Positions 17,298 to 27,521 of a stretch of 46,145 bases of DNA are shown in pieces. The notes under the pieces were generated by a model. That model made no database searches. It was given only the letters and a program-made list of their open reading frames with translations, and was not told the DNA's origin. Source of the DNA: Rhizobium sp. (lineage in GTDB: Bacteria; Pseudomonadota; Alphaproteobacteria; Rhizobiales; Rhizobiaceae); assembly GCA_003501385.1 (NCBI GenBank), contig DNPN01000094.1:8580-54724 (forward strand). Direction: 5' to 3'. Position numbers and translations under genes: made by a program. The first letter of the stretch is position 1, and every line of letters begins with the position of its first letter.

Positions 17298-18053
17298 TTA
17301 CTCCACCATGGTCAGAATCAGCGGGCCGTTTTTGGTGGCCACCACAGTGTGCTCAAACTGCACCGTCAGCGCCCGTGGTTCGCTATACAGCGTCCATTGG
17401 TCATCACCGCCGCCATCCTCAGCCCATTGGCCGCCCAGCGACAGAAACGGCTCGATAGTGAACACCTGCCCCTCCACCATAATGCGGGTTTCATCCGGGT
17501 CGGCCCAGGTGGAAAGCTCGCGCGGCTCCTCGTGCAGCGAGCGGCCAATGCCGTGGCTGGCCAGATTTTCAATAAGCGTATAGCGATGGCTATCGGCAAA
17601 AGCACCAACGGCGCGGCCAATGCCAGCAAAGGGAAATCCGGTTTTGACCTGCTGAATGCCCAAAAACAGCGCCCGCTTGCCATCGCGCAGCAGCCGCTCG
17701 GTTTTCGGCTTGCCGGGTGGCACGAGAAACGATGCGCCGGTGTCGCCGAAAAAGCCGTTTTTCTCTGCCGAAACATCGATATTGACCAGATCGCCCTTCT
17801 GGATCACCCGATCGCCGGGAATGCCATGGGCCACCTCTTCATTGACGCTGATGCAGGTGGCACCCGGAAATTTATAGCACAACTCCGGTGCCGATTGCGC
17901 ACCAGCATCCTCCAGCACTTTACGGCCAATCTGGTCCAGCTCACGGGTGGTGATACCGGGTTCCAGCGAGGCTGCCATGATTTTAACCGCAAGGCCGCAC
18001 AGACGACCAATTTCCTTCAGGCCCTGCAATTCATCATCATTGGCAATAATCAT
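17298..18053 (-). CDS. map: Type I methionine aminopeptidase
   Basis: The 251-residue pita-bread protein removes N-terminal methionine. The metal ligands are visible: VNIDVS (Asp), FFGDTGAS (Asp), ASHGIGRSLHEEP (His), FTIEPF (Glu) and VQFEHTVV (Glu). CISVNEEVAHGIPG is the typical substrate-binding segment. ATG 18053 is chosen because AGAAAG lies about seven bases before it; a GTG two codons earlier is possible. Alphaproteobacteria usually keep their main map elsewhere, and this one has no translation-linked neighbours, so it may be a second, accessory copy. It sits 32 bases after the luciferase-like gene on the same strand. Confidence 0.9.
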   Translation of the reverse strand: MIIANDDELQGLKEIGRLCGLAVKIMAASLEPGITTRELDQIGRKVLEDAGAQSAPELCYKFPGATCISVNEEVAHGIPGDRVIQKGDLVNIDVSAEKNGFFGDTGASFLVPPGKPKTERLLRDGKRALFLGIQQVKTGFPFAGIGRAVGAFADSHRYTLIENLASHGIGRSLHEEPRELSTWADPDETRIMVEGQVFTIEPFLSLGGQWAEDGGGDDQWTLYSEPRALTVQFEHTVVATKNGPLILTMVE

Positions 18054-18084
18054 TGGCACGCTTTCTTGATTTGTTTTTTGTGCC

Positions 18085-19131
18085 TTACGCCTCAGCCTTC
18101 GCTGCCGTCAATGCCTCGCGCACAAGTGGAGCCACTTTCAAACCATAAAGCTCAATGCCCTTCATGATCTCTTTATGCGGCATCGGGCCAATGGCCATTT
18201 GCAGCAAGAAGCGGTCGTTGTTGAAAATCTTGTGGTGGGCAATGATCTTTTCAGCCACGGTTTCCGGGCTGCCGACAAACAGCGCACCCTGCGGCCCGCG
18301 GCTGGCATCGAAATGGGCGCGATTGGTGGGACCCCAGCCGCGCTCGCGGCCAATGCGGTTCATCACCACGGCCTGTGGCTCGAAGAAAATATCGGCAGCG
18401 GAATGATCGGTTTCGTGAACAAATCCATGCACATTGACGGATGTCTTCAACAGAGACGGATCAACGCCCGTGCGTTCCCCGCTCTGGCGATAGAGATTAA
18501 ACAACGGTGCAAACCGATGCGGCTCACCGCCAATAATGGCCAACGCCAGAGGCAGGCCCAAGGCTCCTGCACGCGCCACCGATTGCGGCGTGCCACCCAC
18601 GGCAATCCACAGCGGCAGCGGGTCTTGCAGCGGTCGTGGATAGACGCCACGGCCCTGAATGGGTTTGCGGGTCTCGCCCTGCCATGTCACCACTTCGTTT
18701 TCGCGGATTTCCATCAACAACTGGAGTTTTTCGGCAAACAAAAGGTCATAATCGTCAAGATCATAGCCGAACAAGGGAAAGCTCTCGATGAAGGAGCCCC
18801 GCCCGGCCATCATTTCCACCCGGCCATTGGAGAGCAAATCCACCGTGGCAAATTGCTGAAACACCCGCACCGGATCATCGGAACTCAGCACGCTGACAGC
18901 ACTGGTCAGGCGGATGTTTTTGGTTTTGACGGCGGCAGCCGCCAGAATGGCGGCAGGCGATGAGGCCATGTAATCGGGGCGGTGATGCTCGCCAAGACCG
19001 AACACATCCAGCCCCACCTCATCGGCCAGCTGAATTTCTTCCAGCAGCTCATCCACACGGCGCTTCGCCTCAAGCCCCTTGTTGGTGGCGTTTGGATCAA
19101 CATCGGCAAATGTGTAAAGGCCCAGTTCCAT
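18085..19131 (-). CDS. LLM class (luciferase-like) flavin-dependent oxidoreductase
   Basis: The 348-residue protein has the bacterial luciferase-like barrel. MELGLYTFADVDP opens it, LDVFGLGEHHRPDYMASSPA matches the first conserved loop, and RLTSAVSVLSSDDPVRVFQQ and GRVEMMAGRGSFIESFPLFG bind flavin and phosphate. Such enzymes use reduced FMN or F420 in oxidative cleavages; the substrate is unknown. The second of two close ATGs (19131) is preferred, because AGGAG lies six bases before it but abuts the first. The downstream map gene follows within 32 bases and may be co-transcribed. Confidence 0.85.
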   Translation of the reverse strand: MELGLYTFADVDPNATNKGLEAKRRVDELLEEIQLADEVGLDVFGLGEHHRPDYMASSPAAILAAAAVKTKNIRLTSAVSVLSSDDPVRVFQQFATVDLLSNGRVEMMAGRGSFIESFPLFGYDLDDYDLLFAEKLQLLMEIRENEVVTWQGETRKPIQGRGVYPRPLQDPLPLWIAVGGTPQSVARAGALGLPLALAIIGGEPHRFAPLFNLYRQSGERTGVDPSLLKTSVNVHGFVHETDHSAADIFFEPQAVVMNRIGRERGWGPTNRAHFDASRGPQGALFVGSPETVAEKIIAHHKIFNNDRFLLQMAIGPMPHKEIMKGIELYGLKVAPLVREALTAAKAEA

Positions 19132-19362
19132 GGTCATCTCCTGTATTTTCCAAAGAGATAATCACCTCGGCACGGCAATGCAAACGTCTGGTTTCAAACG
19201 CACTGTTCATCCCATTAATGCACGAAAATTGTTATATTTAATAATCATTGTAAATAAATATTAATGCGACGCAGTTAAGGATGGGGCACCCCTTGCGAAT
19301 ATATGTGGGCGTTGGGGGTGAGGTCGCAGATAGAACAAGATCAATCTCAAAGGACTCAAATC

Positions 19363-19713
19363 ATGACTTCCATATCGTCCGTTGCCAGCAGCAGCGCAAC
19401 CACTTCCTCCTCATCATCCAACGCATCGAAGGCCACCATTGCCAATCTGGAAGCGCAAGTTGCTGCCAAACAGGCCGAAGTTGATGCTGAAACCGATGCA
19501 ACCAAAAAGACAGAACTGGAAACAGAGCTGAAAGCGCTGCAAGCCAAGCTTGAAGCGGCAAAGCAAGAGGCCGCCGCCAAGCCAGACCAAAAACAGCCGC
19601 AAAATGACAATGAAAAGAGCGAACCGCCGCGGTTTTCCGGCGAAAGCGACAATATCGGCAAAGGCAATTTTGGTGAAGGTACCCCCTTCGGCCAGCGCTT
19701 CGCCTATCTCTGA
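19363..19713 (+). CDS. FlxA-like small coiled-coil protein
   Basis: This is a 116-residue protein if started at ATG 19363, behind AAAGGACTCAAATC. It opens MTSISSVASSSATTSSSSSN. A heptad-like region follows at about residues 25-70, with TIANLEAQVAAKQAEVDAET and ELETELKALQAKLEAAKQEA. The tail is polar and Gln/Pro/Gly rich. A Ser/Thr-rich head plus short coiled coil is the pattern of FlxA-like proteins, first noted as flagellar-regulated in E. coli. No flagellar gene is near, and low complexity makes the assignment soft. It is convergent with glpK. Confidence 0.65.
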   Translation: MTSISSVASSSATTSSSSSNASKATIANLEAQVAAKQAEVDAETDATKKTELETELKALQAKLEAAKQEAAAKPDQKQPQNDNEKSEPPRFSGESDNIGKGNFGEGTPFGQRFAYL

Positions 19714-19801
19714 CAATTTGAAATTTGCTCAGGCTGCGCCATCATGATGATGGTCGCATCCCGTGCTTTTCCGCCATCAACCCGATCCGTGCTTGCCCGT
19801 T

Positions 19802-21295
19802 TTAAGTGTTCGTCAGGGTGCGGTGCACGGCATCCTGCCAACCTTTGTGCTTGGTTGCGCGCACCTCTTCATCCATCACAGGTTCAAAACGCCGATCCCG
19901 CGCCCATGCCTTGGCAAATTCATCCATGCCGGGCCAGATGCCTGCACGGCTGGCGGCCAGAAATGCTGCCCCCAACGCGGTGGTTTCAATAATGGCCGGG
20001 CGGTCCACAGGTGCATTCAGCAGGTCAGAGAGACGCTGCATGGTCCAATCCGATGCCGCCATGCCGCCATCCACCCGCAGCACCATGTCATCATGGCCGT
20101 TTTGCCAGTCTTTATGCATGGCGTCGAGCAGATCGCGGGTTTGATAGCAGACGGCCTCTAAAGCCGCGCAGGCAAATTCGGCAGGGCCGCTGTTGCGTGT
20201 CAGGCCAAACATGGCACCGCGCGCATCGGGGTCCCACCATGGTGCGCCCATGCCAGTAAAGGCGGGCACGAGGTAAACATGCTGATTGGGGTCGGCAGTT
20301 GCGGCGAGATTGCCCGCTTCTGCCGCATCGCCAATCACCTTGATGCCATCCCGCAGCCATTGCACGGCGGCTCCGGCAATGAAAATAGAGCCTTCCAGCG
20401 CATAGGTGGTTTTGCCATCCATGCGATAGGCGATGGTGGTTAGCAGCCGGTTTTTCGACGTCACCCGATCCGCACCCGTGTTGAGCAGCGCAAAGCAGCC
20501 CGTGCCATAGGTGGATTTAACCATGCCCGGTGCAAAGCAGGCTTGGCCTATGGTGGCCGCTTGCTGATCTCCAGCCACGCCCAAAATCGGCACCGCAGCA
20601 CCAAACACGGAAGCCTCGGTGACGCCGAAATCAGCGGCGCAATCCTTCACCTCGGGCAAGACCGCCAATGGAATATTGAGAAGCTTCAAAAGCTCCTCAT
20701 CCCATTGGTTATCGGCAATGTTGAAAATCAGCGTGCGCGAGGCATTGGTGGCATCGGTGGCAAAGCTTTTGCCGCCAGTGAGCCGCCAGATCAGATAGGT
20801 ATCAATGGTGCCGAAGCACAAAGCACCCTGCTCGGCCTTGGTGCGCGCACCGTCTACATGGTTCAGCAGCCATGAGAGCTTGGTGCCGGAAAAATACGGG
20901 TCCAGCAGCAGGCCGGTTTTCTCCGTGAAGAGCGCTTCCAGCCCATCACCTTTAAGCTGTTCACAAAAGGAGGCGGTGCGGCGGTCCTGCCAGACAATGG
21001 CATTGTGGATGGGCTTGCCCGTTTCGCGATCCCACACCACCACCGTCTCGCGCTGGTTGGTAATGCCAATGGCCGCAATATCGGCGGCCGTAATCCGGGC
21101 GCGGGCCAGCGCATCACGAATCGCGTGAGTCACACTGTCCCAAATCGCCTCAGGATCATGCTCCACCCAGCCCGATCGCGGGAAAATCTGTGGGAATTCC
21201 TGCTGCCCACGGCCAACAATGCGCATGGCGCTATCAAACACGATTGCGCGACTGGATGTGGTGCCCTGATCAATCGCCAGCACAAATTTGCTCAT
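19802..21295 (-). CDS. glpK: Glycerol kinase
   Basis: The 497-residue FGGY-family kinase makes glycerol 3-phosphate from glycerol and ATP. MSKFVLAIDQGTTSSRAIVF is the phosphate-1 loop; GITNQRETVVVWDRETGKP, WQDRRTA and GDQQAATIGQ are classic GlpK segments. VDGGMAASDWTMQRLSDLLN binds adenosine near the C-terminus. Length is standard. ATG 21295 is chosen because GGGAGGAGC precedes it and the upstream in-frame codons (to 21349) have no homology. No glp transporter or dehydrogenase is adjacent. Confidence 0.96.
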   Translation of the reverse strand: MSKFVLAIDQGTTSSRAIVFDSAMRIVGRGQQEFPQIFPRSGWVEHDPEAIWDSVTHAIRDALARARITAADIAAIGITNQRETVVVWDRETGKPIHNAIVWQDRRTASFCEQLKGDGLEALFTEKTGLLLDPYFSGTKLSWLLNHVDGARTKAEQGALCFGTIDTYLIWRLTGGKSFATDATNASRTLIFNIADNQWDEELLKLLNIPLAVLPEVKDCAADFGVTEASVFGAAVPILGVAGDQQAATIGQACFAPGMVKSTYGTGCFALLNTGADRVTSKNRLLTTIAYRMDGKTTYALEGSIFIAGAAVQWLRDGIKVIGDAAEAGNLAATADPNQHVYLVPAFTGMGAPWWDPDARGAMFGLTRNSGPAEFACAALEAVCYQTRDLLDAMHKDWQNGHDDMVLRVDGGMAASDWTMQRLSDLLNAPVDRPAIIETTALGAAFLAASRAGIWPGMDEFAKAWARDRRFEPVMDEEVRATKHKGWQDAVHRTLTNT

Positions 21296-21608
21296 GATGC
21301 TCCTCCCAGAGCTTTCGGTTTTTTTCGAATTATCCGCAATGCGAAGCATTCATGTGGCATCGAGCCATGAAATGAAAGGTAAACGAAGATCTGCCTTTGT
21401 TCAACATGGGAATTCACCCGCTCACAGACCTTCAACCATTTATTGCAACAGACAAAAAGGCGAATTGCAAATGATTGGTTTTTGGGCATAGGCTATCCAT
21501 ATAAATGCCACCACACACAAACGAAACGGCGGCCTGTCTGCGACCGAGCGAAACCGACAAACCATCGTATAAAGCCTGTCAAAAGCCATCATCACGAAGG
21601 AAAAAGCC
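21296..21608. other. Divergent intergenic region glpK-bdhA
   Basis: These 313 bases separate two divergent genes and should hold both promoters. GAAGGAAAAAGCC at 21595-21607 is the bdhA ribosome binding site. I see no clear operator palindrome, RNA gene or repeat. Confidence 0.5.
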
Positions 21609-22379
21609 ATGAAGAGAAATGTTGTTGTGACCGGTTCCACCAGCGGTATCGGCCTTGGTATTGCCCGCGCCTTTGCGGCAGAAGGGGCCAATATCCTGAT
21701 CAACGGTTTTGGCTCGCTCACCGAAATCGAAGACATCCGCAAAGAACTGGAAGCCCATGGTGGCAAGGTGCTCTATCACCCCGCCGACATGAGCAAGCCT
21801 CCGGAAATCGCGGATATGATTGAAACCGCCATTTCTGAATTTGGTGGCCTTGATGTGCTGGTCAACAATGCCGGTATTCAATATGTGGCCCCGATTGAAG
21901 AATTCCCTATAGAAAAATGGGATCAGATCATTGCCATCAACATGTCCAGCGCCTTCCACACCATGCACGCCGCCATTCCGAACATGAAGGGCAAAAAATC
22001 CGGCCGCATCATCAATATTGCCTCGGCGCACGGGCTGGTGGCCTCGCCGTTCAAATCCGCCTATGTCACCGCCAAGCACGGCATTCTGGGCCTGACCAAA
22101 ACCGCCGCCCTTGAGCTGGCAGAGCATGGCGTGACGGTGAACGCCATTTGCCCCGGCTATGTGCTGACCCCTTTGGTGGAAAAGCAGATTCCCGACACTG
22201 CCAAGGCCCGTGGCATTACCGAGGAGCAGGTCAAGCGCGACGTGCTTTTAGCCTCGCAAGCCACCAAGGAGTTCGTGACGGTTGAGCAAGTGGCCGCTTG
22301 CGCCATCTATCTGGCCAGCGATGCGGCAAAACAGATCACCGGCACGCATATATCGATTGATGGTGGCTGGACGGCGTAA
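21609..22379 (+). CDS. bdhA: 3-hydroxybutyrate dehydrogenase
   Basis: The 256-residue SDR protein oxidises D-3-hydroxybutyrate to acetoacetate with NAD. The nucleotide-binding GSTSGIGLGIA is at about residues 9-19, NNAGIQYV at about 86-93, the catalytic Ser in IINIASAHG, and YVTAK (YxxxK) follows. The segment HGVTVNAICPGYVLTPLVEKQI is typical of the 3-hydroxybutyrate dehydrogenase subgroup and sets it apart from acetoacetyl-CoA reductases. It probably works in polyhydroxybutyrate turnover. AAGGAAAAAGCC precedes the ATG. It is monocistronic; a large hairpin follows. Confidence 0.92.
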   Translation: MKRNVVVTGSTSGIGLGIARAFAAEGANILINGFGSLTEIEDIRKELEAHGGKVLYHPADMSKPPEIADMIETAISEFGGLDVLVNNAGIQYVAPIEEFPIEKWDQIIAINMSSAFHTMHAAIPNMKGKKSGRIINIASAHGLVASPFKSAYVTAKHGILGLTKTAALELAEHGVTVNAICPGYVLTPLVEKQIPDTAKARGITEEQVKRDVLLASQATKEFVTVEQVAACAIYLASDAAKQITGTHISIDGGWTA

Positions 22380-22388
22380 AAAACCCGC

Positions 22389-22443
22389 GTACTCCCGCGA
22401 ACCCGGGTGCGCCTAGGCGACACCCGCGGGTTCGCGGGAGTAC
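22389..22443 (+). terminator. Long GC-rich hairpin after bdhA
   Basis: GTACTCCCGCGAACCCGGGTG (22389-22409) pairs with CACCCGCGGGTTCGCGGGAG plus TAC (22421-22443), with two extra bases in the right arm. The loop contains CGCCTAGGCG, itself palindromic. It begins 10 bases past the stop. There is no strong T-tract after it, so it is either an atypical terminator or a mobile palindrome. Confidence 0.55.
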
Positions 22444-22450
22444 TTTAAAT

Positions 22451-22505
22451 CTGATGCATAATTTTCTCCTTAAATCGATTTCGATTTAAGGAATTATGCA
22501 GTAGT
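22451..22505. repeat. RIME-like palindrome, copy 4
   Basis: TGCATAATT at the left pairs with AATTATGCA at the right, and CCTTAAATCG with CGATTTAAGG inside; the loop is short. The GCAGTAG end matches copy 5. It lies just before xdhA, about 35 bases from its start codon. Confidence 0.85.
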
Positions 22506-22539
22506 CTGGATAGTTGCGCACAGCTCTCGAAGGACACCT

Positions 22540-24006
<1,467 letters not shown>

Positions 24007-24042
24007 TGGTGGCCAACGTCGCGCATGCATTCATGGCATCAA

Positions 24043-24240
24043 ACCCCTCATCCGGCTGCCGCCACCTTCTCCCCGCTGGGGAGAAGAAGCGTGGGGCCAA
24101 TGCCTCATGCATGTCGTTACCCAAGCGTGATTGGGTACGCCAAAGCTTGAAATGGAATGAGACGGCACCTCATATCTCTTCTCCCCTGCGGGGAGAAGGT
24201 CCCGCCCCTTTTAATAGAGGAAGAGGGGGGATGAGAGGGA
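24043..24240. repeat. MITE-like nested inverted-repeat element between xdhA and xdhB
   Basis: The outer ends CCCCTCATCC and GGATGAGAGGG are inverted. Inside are two strong hairpins, CTTCTCCCC-GCT-GGGGAGAAG (24066-24086) and CTTCTCCCC-TGC-GGGGAGAAG (24178-24198). The centre is not coding. CTCATCCGGCTGCCGCCACC followed by TTCTCCCC is a sequence I recognise as common in rhizobial intergenic DNA. It has no transposase gene. Confidence 0.75.
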
Positions 24241-24288
24241 CCGCATCCGCACGGACCTTTGCTGTGGCACAAAAAGGGAGCCTCCATC

Positions 24289-26625
24289 ATGGATAAGGCA
24301 ATATTCACACCATCTGCCACCATCAAAGGCCCCATGCACCAATCTCTGCGCCATGATTCCGCCCATAAGCATGTAGCCGGCAGCGCCGACTATATTGATG
24401 ATATTCCCGAACCCGCAGGCCTGCTGCACGGCGGTCTGGGCCTGTCTGACCGTGCCCATGCCGAGATCATCTCCATTGATCTTGCCGCTGTCAAAGCCTA
24501 TCCCGGCGTTGTCACTGTTTTGACCGCCAACGACATTCCCGGCACCAATGATGTCTCCTCCGGTGGCCGCCATGATGAGCCGCTGATTGCCACCAGCAAA
24601 GTAGAATTTCACGGCCAGATCATCTTTGCCGTGATTGCCGAGACCCGCGATGCCGCCCGCAAAGCAGCCCAGCTTGCCAAGGTAGAATACCGCGACCTGC
24701 CCTTCTGGACCGATATTGATGGCGCGCTGGAGAATGGCGCACCGCTCGTGACCCCCGGCATGGTGCTAAAGCGCGGCACGCCGGAAAGCGAGCTGGATAA
24801 AGCCGAGCATCGCCTGCAAGGCTCGATGCGCATTGGCGGGCAGGAGCATTTTTATCTGGAAAGCCAGATTGCCATGGCGATTCCGGGTGAGGATGAGGAT
24901 GTGACCGTGTGGTCATCCACCCAGCATCCATCAGAAATCCAACATATTGTTGGCCATGTGCTCAACATTCCCTCCCATGCCATCACCGTCAACACCCGGC
25001 GCATGGGCGGCGGCTTTGGCGGCAAGGAAACCCAAGGCAATCAATTTGCCGCCCTTGCCGCCGTTGCCGCCAAAAAGCTGAACCGCGCCGTGAAATTCCG
25101 CCCCGACCGGGATGAGGACATGTCCATCACCGGCAAGCGCCATGATTTCAAAATGGATTTCGATGTCGCCTTCAACAGCGATGGCCGCATCCATGCCATT
25201 GATGCCAATTTTGCCGCCCGCTGCGGCTATTCGTCGGATCTCTCCGGCCCGGTCACGGATCGCGCCCTGTTTCATGCCGATAGCAGCTATTTCTATCCGC
25301 ATGTGAAGCTGACCTCGCAGCCTTTGAAAACCCACACCGTCTCCAACACCGCCTATCGCGGTTTTGGTGGCCCACAGGGCATGCTGGGGGCCGAGCGAGT
25401 GATTGAGGAAATCGCCTATGTGCTGGGCAAAGACCCGCTGGAGGTGCGAAAGGCCAATTTCTATGGCGAGCTTGGCTCTGGCCGCGATGTGACACCCTAT
25501 CACCAGACGGTGGAGGACAATATCATTGCCCGCGTGGTGAGCGAGTTGGAAGCGTCCAGCGATTATCAGGCCCGGCGCAAGGCAATTGTTGAGTTCAACA
25601 AGACCAGCCCAGTGATCAAAAAGGGCATTGCGCTTAACCCGGTCAAATTCGGCATTTCCTTCACCATGACCGCCTTTAATCAGGCGGGCGCGCTGGTGCA
25701 TGTCTATCAGGATGGCTCCATCCACCTCAACCATGGTGGCACGGAAATGGGTCAGGGGCTTTACACCAAGGTGGCGCAGGTGGTGGCGGACGCCTTTCAG
25801 GTGGATATTGACGTGGTGAAAATCACAGCCACCACCACGGGCAAAGTGCCCAACACCTCCGCCACCGCCGCCTCATCCGGCACCGATCTGAACGGCATGG
25901 CCGCCTTTGATGCCGCCCGCCAGATCAAGGAACGGCTGGTTGGTTTCGCTGCGGAAAAATGGGGCGTGGCGGCAGAGGACGTGCGTTTTCTACCCAACCG
26001 GGTGCAGGTGGGGGCGGAAACCATTCCCTTCCCGGAGTTTATCAAACAGGCCTATCTGGGCCGCGTGCAACTTTCTGCCGCTGGCTTTTACAAGACGCCG
26101 AAAATCCACTGGAACCGCGAAACCGGGCGCGGCACGCCGTTTTACTATTACGCCTATGGTGCATCGTGTTCGGAAGTGTCGATCGATACGCTGACCGGGG
26201 AATATCTCATCGATCGCACCGACATTCTCCACGATGTCGGCAAATCGCTCAATCCGGCCATTGATATTGGCCAAATCGAAGGCGGCTTTGTGCAGGGCAT
26301 GGGCTGGCTGACCACGGAAGAACTGTGGTGGGATGGCAAGGGCCGCCTGCGCACTCACGCCCCCTCGACCTACAAAATCCCGCTGGCCTCGGACCGCCCG
26401 AAAATCTTCAATGTCAAACTGGCGGATTGGGCGGAAAACGCAGAACTGACCATTGGCCGCTCCAAGGCCGTGGGCGAGCCGCCCTTCATGCTGGCGATTT
26501 CGGTTTTGGAGGCGCTGTCCATGGCCGTGGCATCGGTGGCTGATTACAAACACTGCCCCCGCCTTGATGCCCCCGCCACCCCGGAACGGGTGCTGATGGC
26601 CGTCGAGCGGCTGAAAAAGCTGTGA
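24289..26625 (+). CDS. xdhB: Xanthine dehydrogenase large (molybdopterin) subunit
   Basis: The 778-residue subunit carries the molybdenum cofactor. The conserved segments are RRMGGGFGGKETQ near residue 240, AYRGFGGPQG near 360, EMGQGLYTKV and VGEPPFMLAIS, whose Glu is the catalytic base of the family. Length and order match XdhB of bacteria rather than the fused eukaryotic enzyme. ATG 24289 is chosen with GGGAGCC ahead; codons from 24259 precede it without homology. Its stop overlaps the start of xdhC by four bases if GTG 26622 is used. Confidence 0.96.
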   Translation: MDKAIFTPSATIKGPMHQSLRHDSAHKHVAGSADYIDDIPEPAGLLHGGLGLSDRAHAEIISIDLAAVKAYPGVVTVLTANDIPGTNDVSSGGRHDEPLIATSKVEFHGQIIFAVIAETRDAARKAAQLAKVEYRDLPFWTDIDGALENGAPLVTPGMVLKRGTPESELDKAEHRLQGSMRIGGQEHFYLESQIAMAIPGEDEDVTVWSSTQHPSEIQHIVGHVLNIPSHAITVNTRRMGGGFGGKETQGNQFAALAAVAAKKLNRAVKFRPDRDEDMSITGKRHDFKMDFDVAFNSDGRIHAIDANFAARCGYSSDLSGPVTDRALFHADSSYFYPHVKLTSQPLKTHTVSNTAYRGFGGPQGMLGAERVIEEIAYVLGKDPLEVRKANFYGELGSGRDVTPYHQTVEDNIIARVVSELEASSDYQARRKAIVEFNKTSPVIKKGIALNPVKFGISFTMTAFNQAGALVHVYQDGSIHLNHGGTEMGQGLYTKVAQVVADAFQVDIDVVKITATTTGKVPNTSATAASSGTDLNGMAAFDAARQIKERLVGFAAEKWGVAAEDVRFLPNRVQVGAETIPFPEFIKQAYLGRVQLSAAGFYKTPKIHWNRETGRGTPFYYYAYGASCSEVSIDTLTGEYLIDRTDILHDVGKSLNPAIDIGQIEGGFVQGMGWLTTEELWWDGKGRLRTHAPSTYKIPLASDRPKIFNVKLADWAENAELTIGRSKAVGEPPFMLAISVLEALSMAVASVADYKHCPRLDAPATPERVLMAVERLKKL

Positions 26626-27434
26626 AACCCATGTCTTTGGACGACACGGCATCTCTGACGTCCTTTCTCAACCGTCACCCGGATGTGGTGATGGTAACGG
26701 TGGTGCAGGCCAAGGGCTCCACCCCGCGTGATGCAGGCACGTTCATGCTGGTTGGCAAGCATGCGCTGTTTGGCACGATTGGTGGCGGGCAGCTGGAATT
26801 CATCGGCATCGAAAAAGCCCGCAAACTTTTGGCTGACGGGCTAGACAGGGACACGCTGTCCTTACCGCTGGGGCCAGAGATTGGCCAATGCTGTGGCGGA
26901 TGGGTGGAACTTGCTCTGGAGGTTTTGACCGTTGAGCGGCGCGCGGCGCTGGACGCGCGCATGCAGCGCGCAACGGCACAGCAGCCGCAGGTGTTTATTT
27001 TCGGTGCTGGCCACGTGGGGCTGGCCTTGACTGCAGCCCTGAGCCCGCTGCCCTTCCGTGTTGTGCTGCTGGACAGCCGCGAACATATTGATGGCGAGAT
27101 TCCGCACGGCACCGATTTTCGGCGGGTTGCCCTGCCGGAAGCACAAGTGGCTGAGATTGCCCAAGGTGGCGCTGCGGTCATCCTCACCCATGACCACGCT
27201 CTGGATTTTCTCATTGCCCGCGAGGCGCTGGCCCGTGATGACCTTGCCTATATCGGCATGATCGGCTCTGCCACCAAACGCGCCACATTTGCCCATTGGC
27301 TGGCGCGGGAGGGCGGTGACAAAGCCCAACTCACTCGCCTGACCCTGCCGATTGGTGCAGGCCCGATTAAAGACAAGCGCCCGGCTGTGATTGCCGCGCT
27401 GGTGGCAGCTGAATTGCTGCATAAACTGTGCTGA
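26622..27434 (+). CDS. xdhC: XdhC, xanthine dehydrogenase maturation factor
   Basis: The 270-residue XdhC/CoxI family protein helps insert the sulfurated molybdenum cofactor into XdhB; it is not part of the final enzyme. The N-terminal part has VQAKGSTPRDAGTFMLV and GTIGGGQLEF, the usual cofactor-binding region, and GQCCGGWVELALE. The C-terminal Rossmann region has FGAGHVGLAL and YIGMIGSATKR. The start is GTG 26622 (overlapping the xdhB stop) or ATG 26631; both keep the domain whole. Tight linkage to xdhB shows co-expression. Confidence 0.95.
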   Translation: MKPMSLDDTASLTSFLNRHPDVVMVTVVQAKGSTPRDAGTFMLVGKHALFGTIGGGQLEFIGIEKARKLLADGLDRDTLSLPLGPEIGQCCGGWVELALEVLTVERRAALDARMQRATAQQPQVFIFGAGHVGLALTAALSPLPFRVVLLDSREHIDGEIPHGTDFRRVALPEAQVAEIAQGGAAVILTHDHALDFLIAREALARDDLAYIGMIGSATKRATFAHWLAREGGDKAQLTRLTLPIGAGPIKDKRPAVIAALVAAELLHKLC

Positions 27435-27484
27435 CCAAACAGCTTCACGCAGGATCAGCCTGTCAAAAGCCCTGCAGTATGACC

Positions 27485-27502
27485 CGCGCGCGATGGCGCG
27501 CG
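27485..27502 (+). terminator. Short GC hairpin after xdhC
   Basis: CGCGCGC-GATG-GCGCGCG forms a perfect 7-bp stem 50 bases past the xdhC stop and 20 before the next gene. There is no T-tract, so termination is uncertain. Confidence 0.3.
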
Positions 27503-27521
27503 AAACCAAGAGACCAGATCC

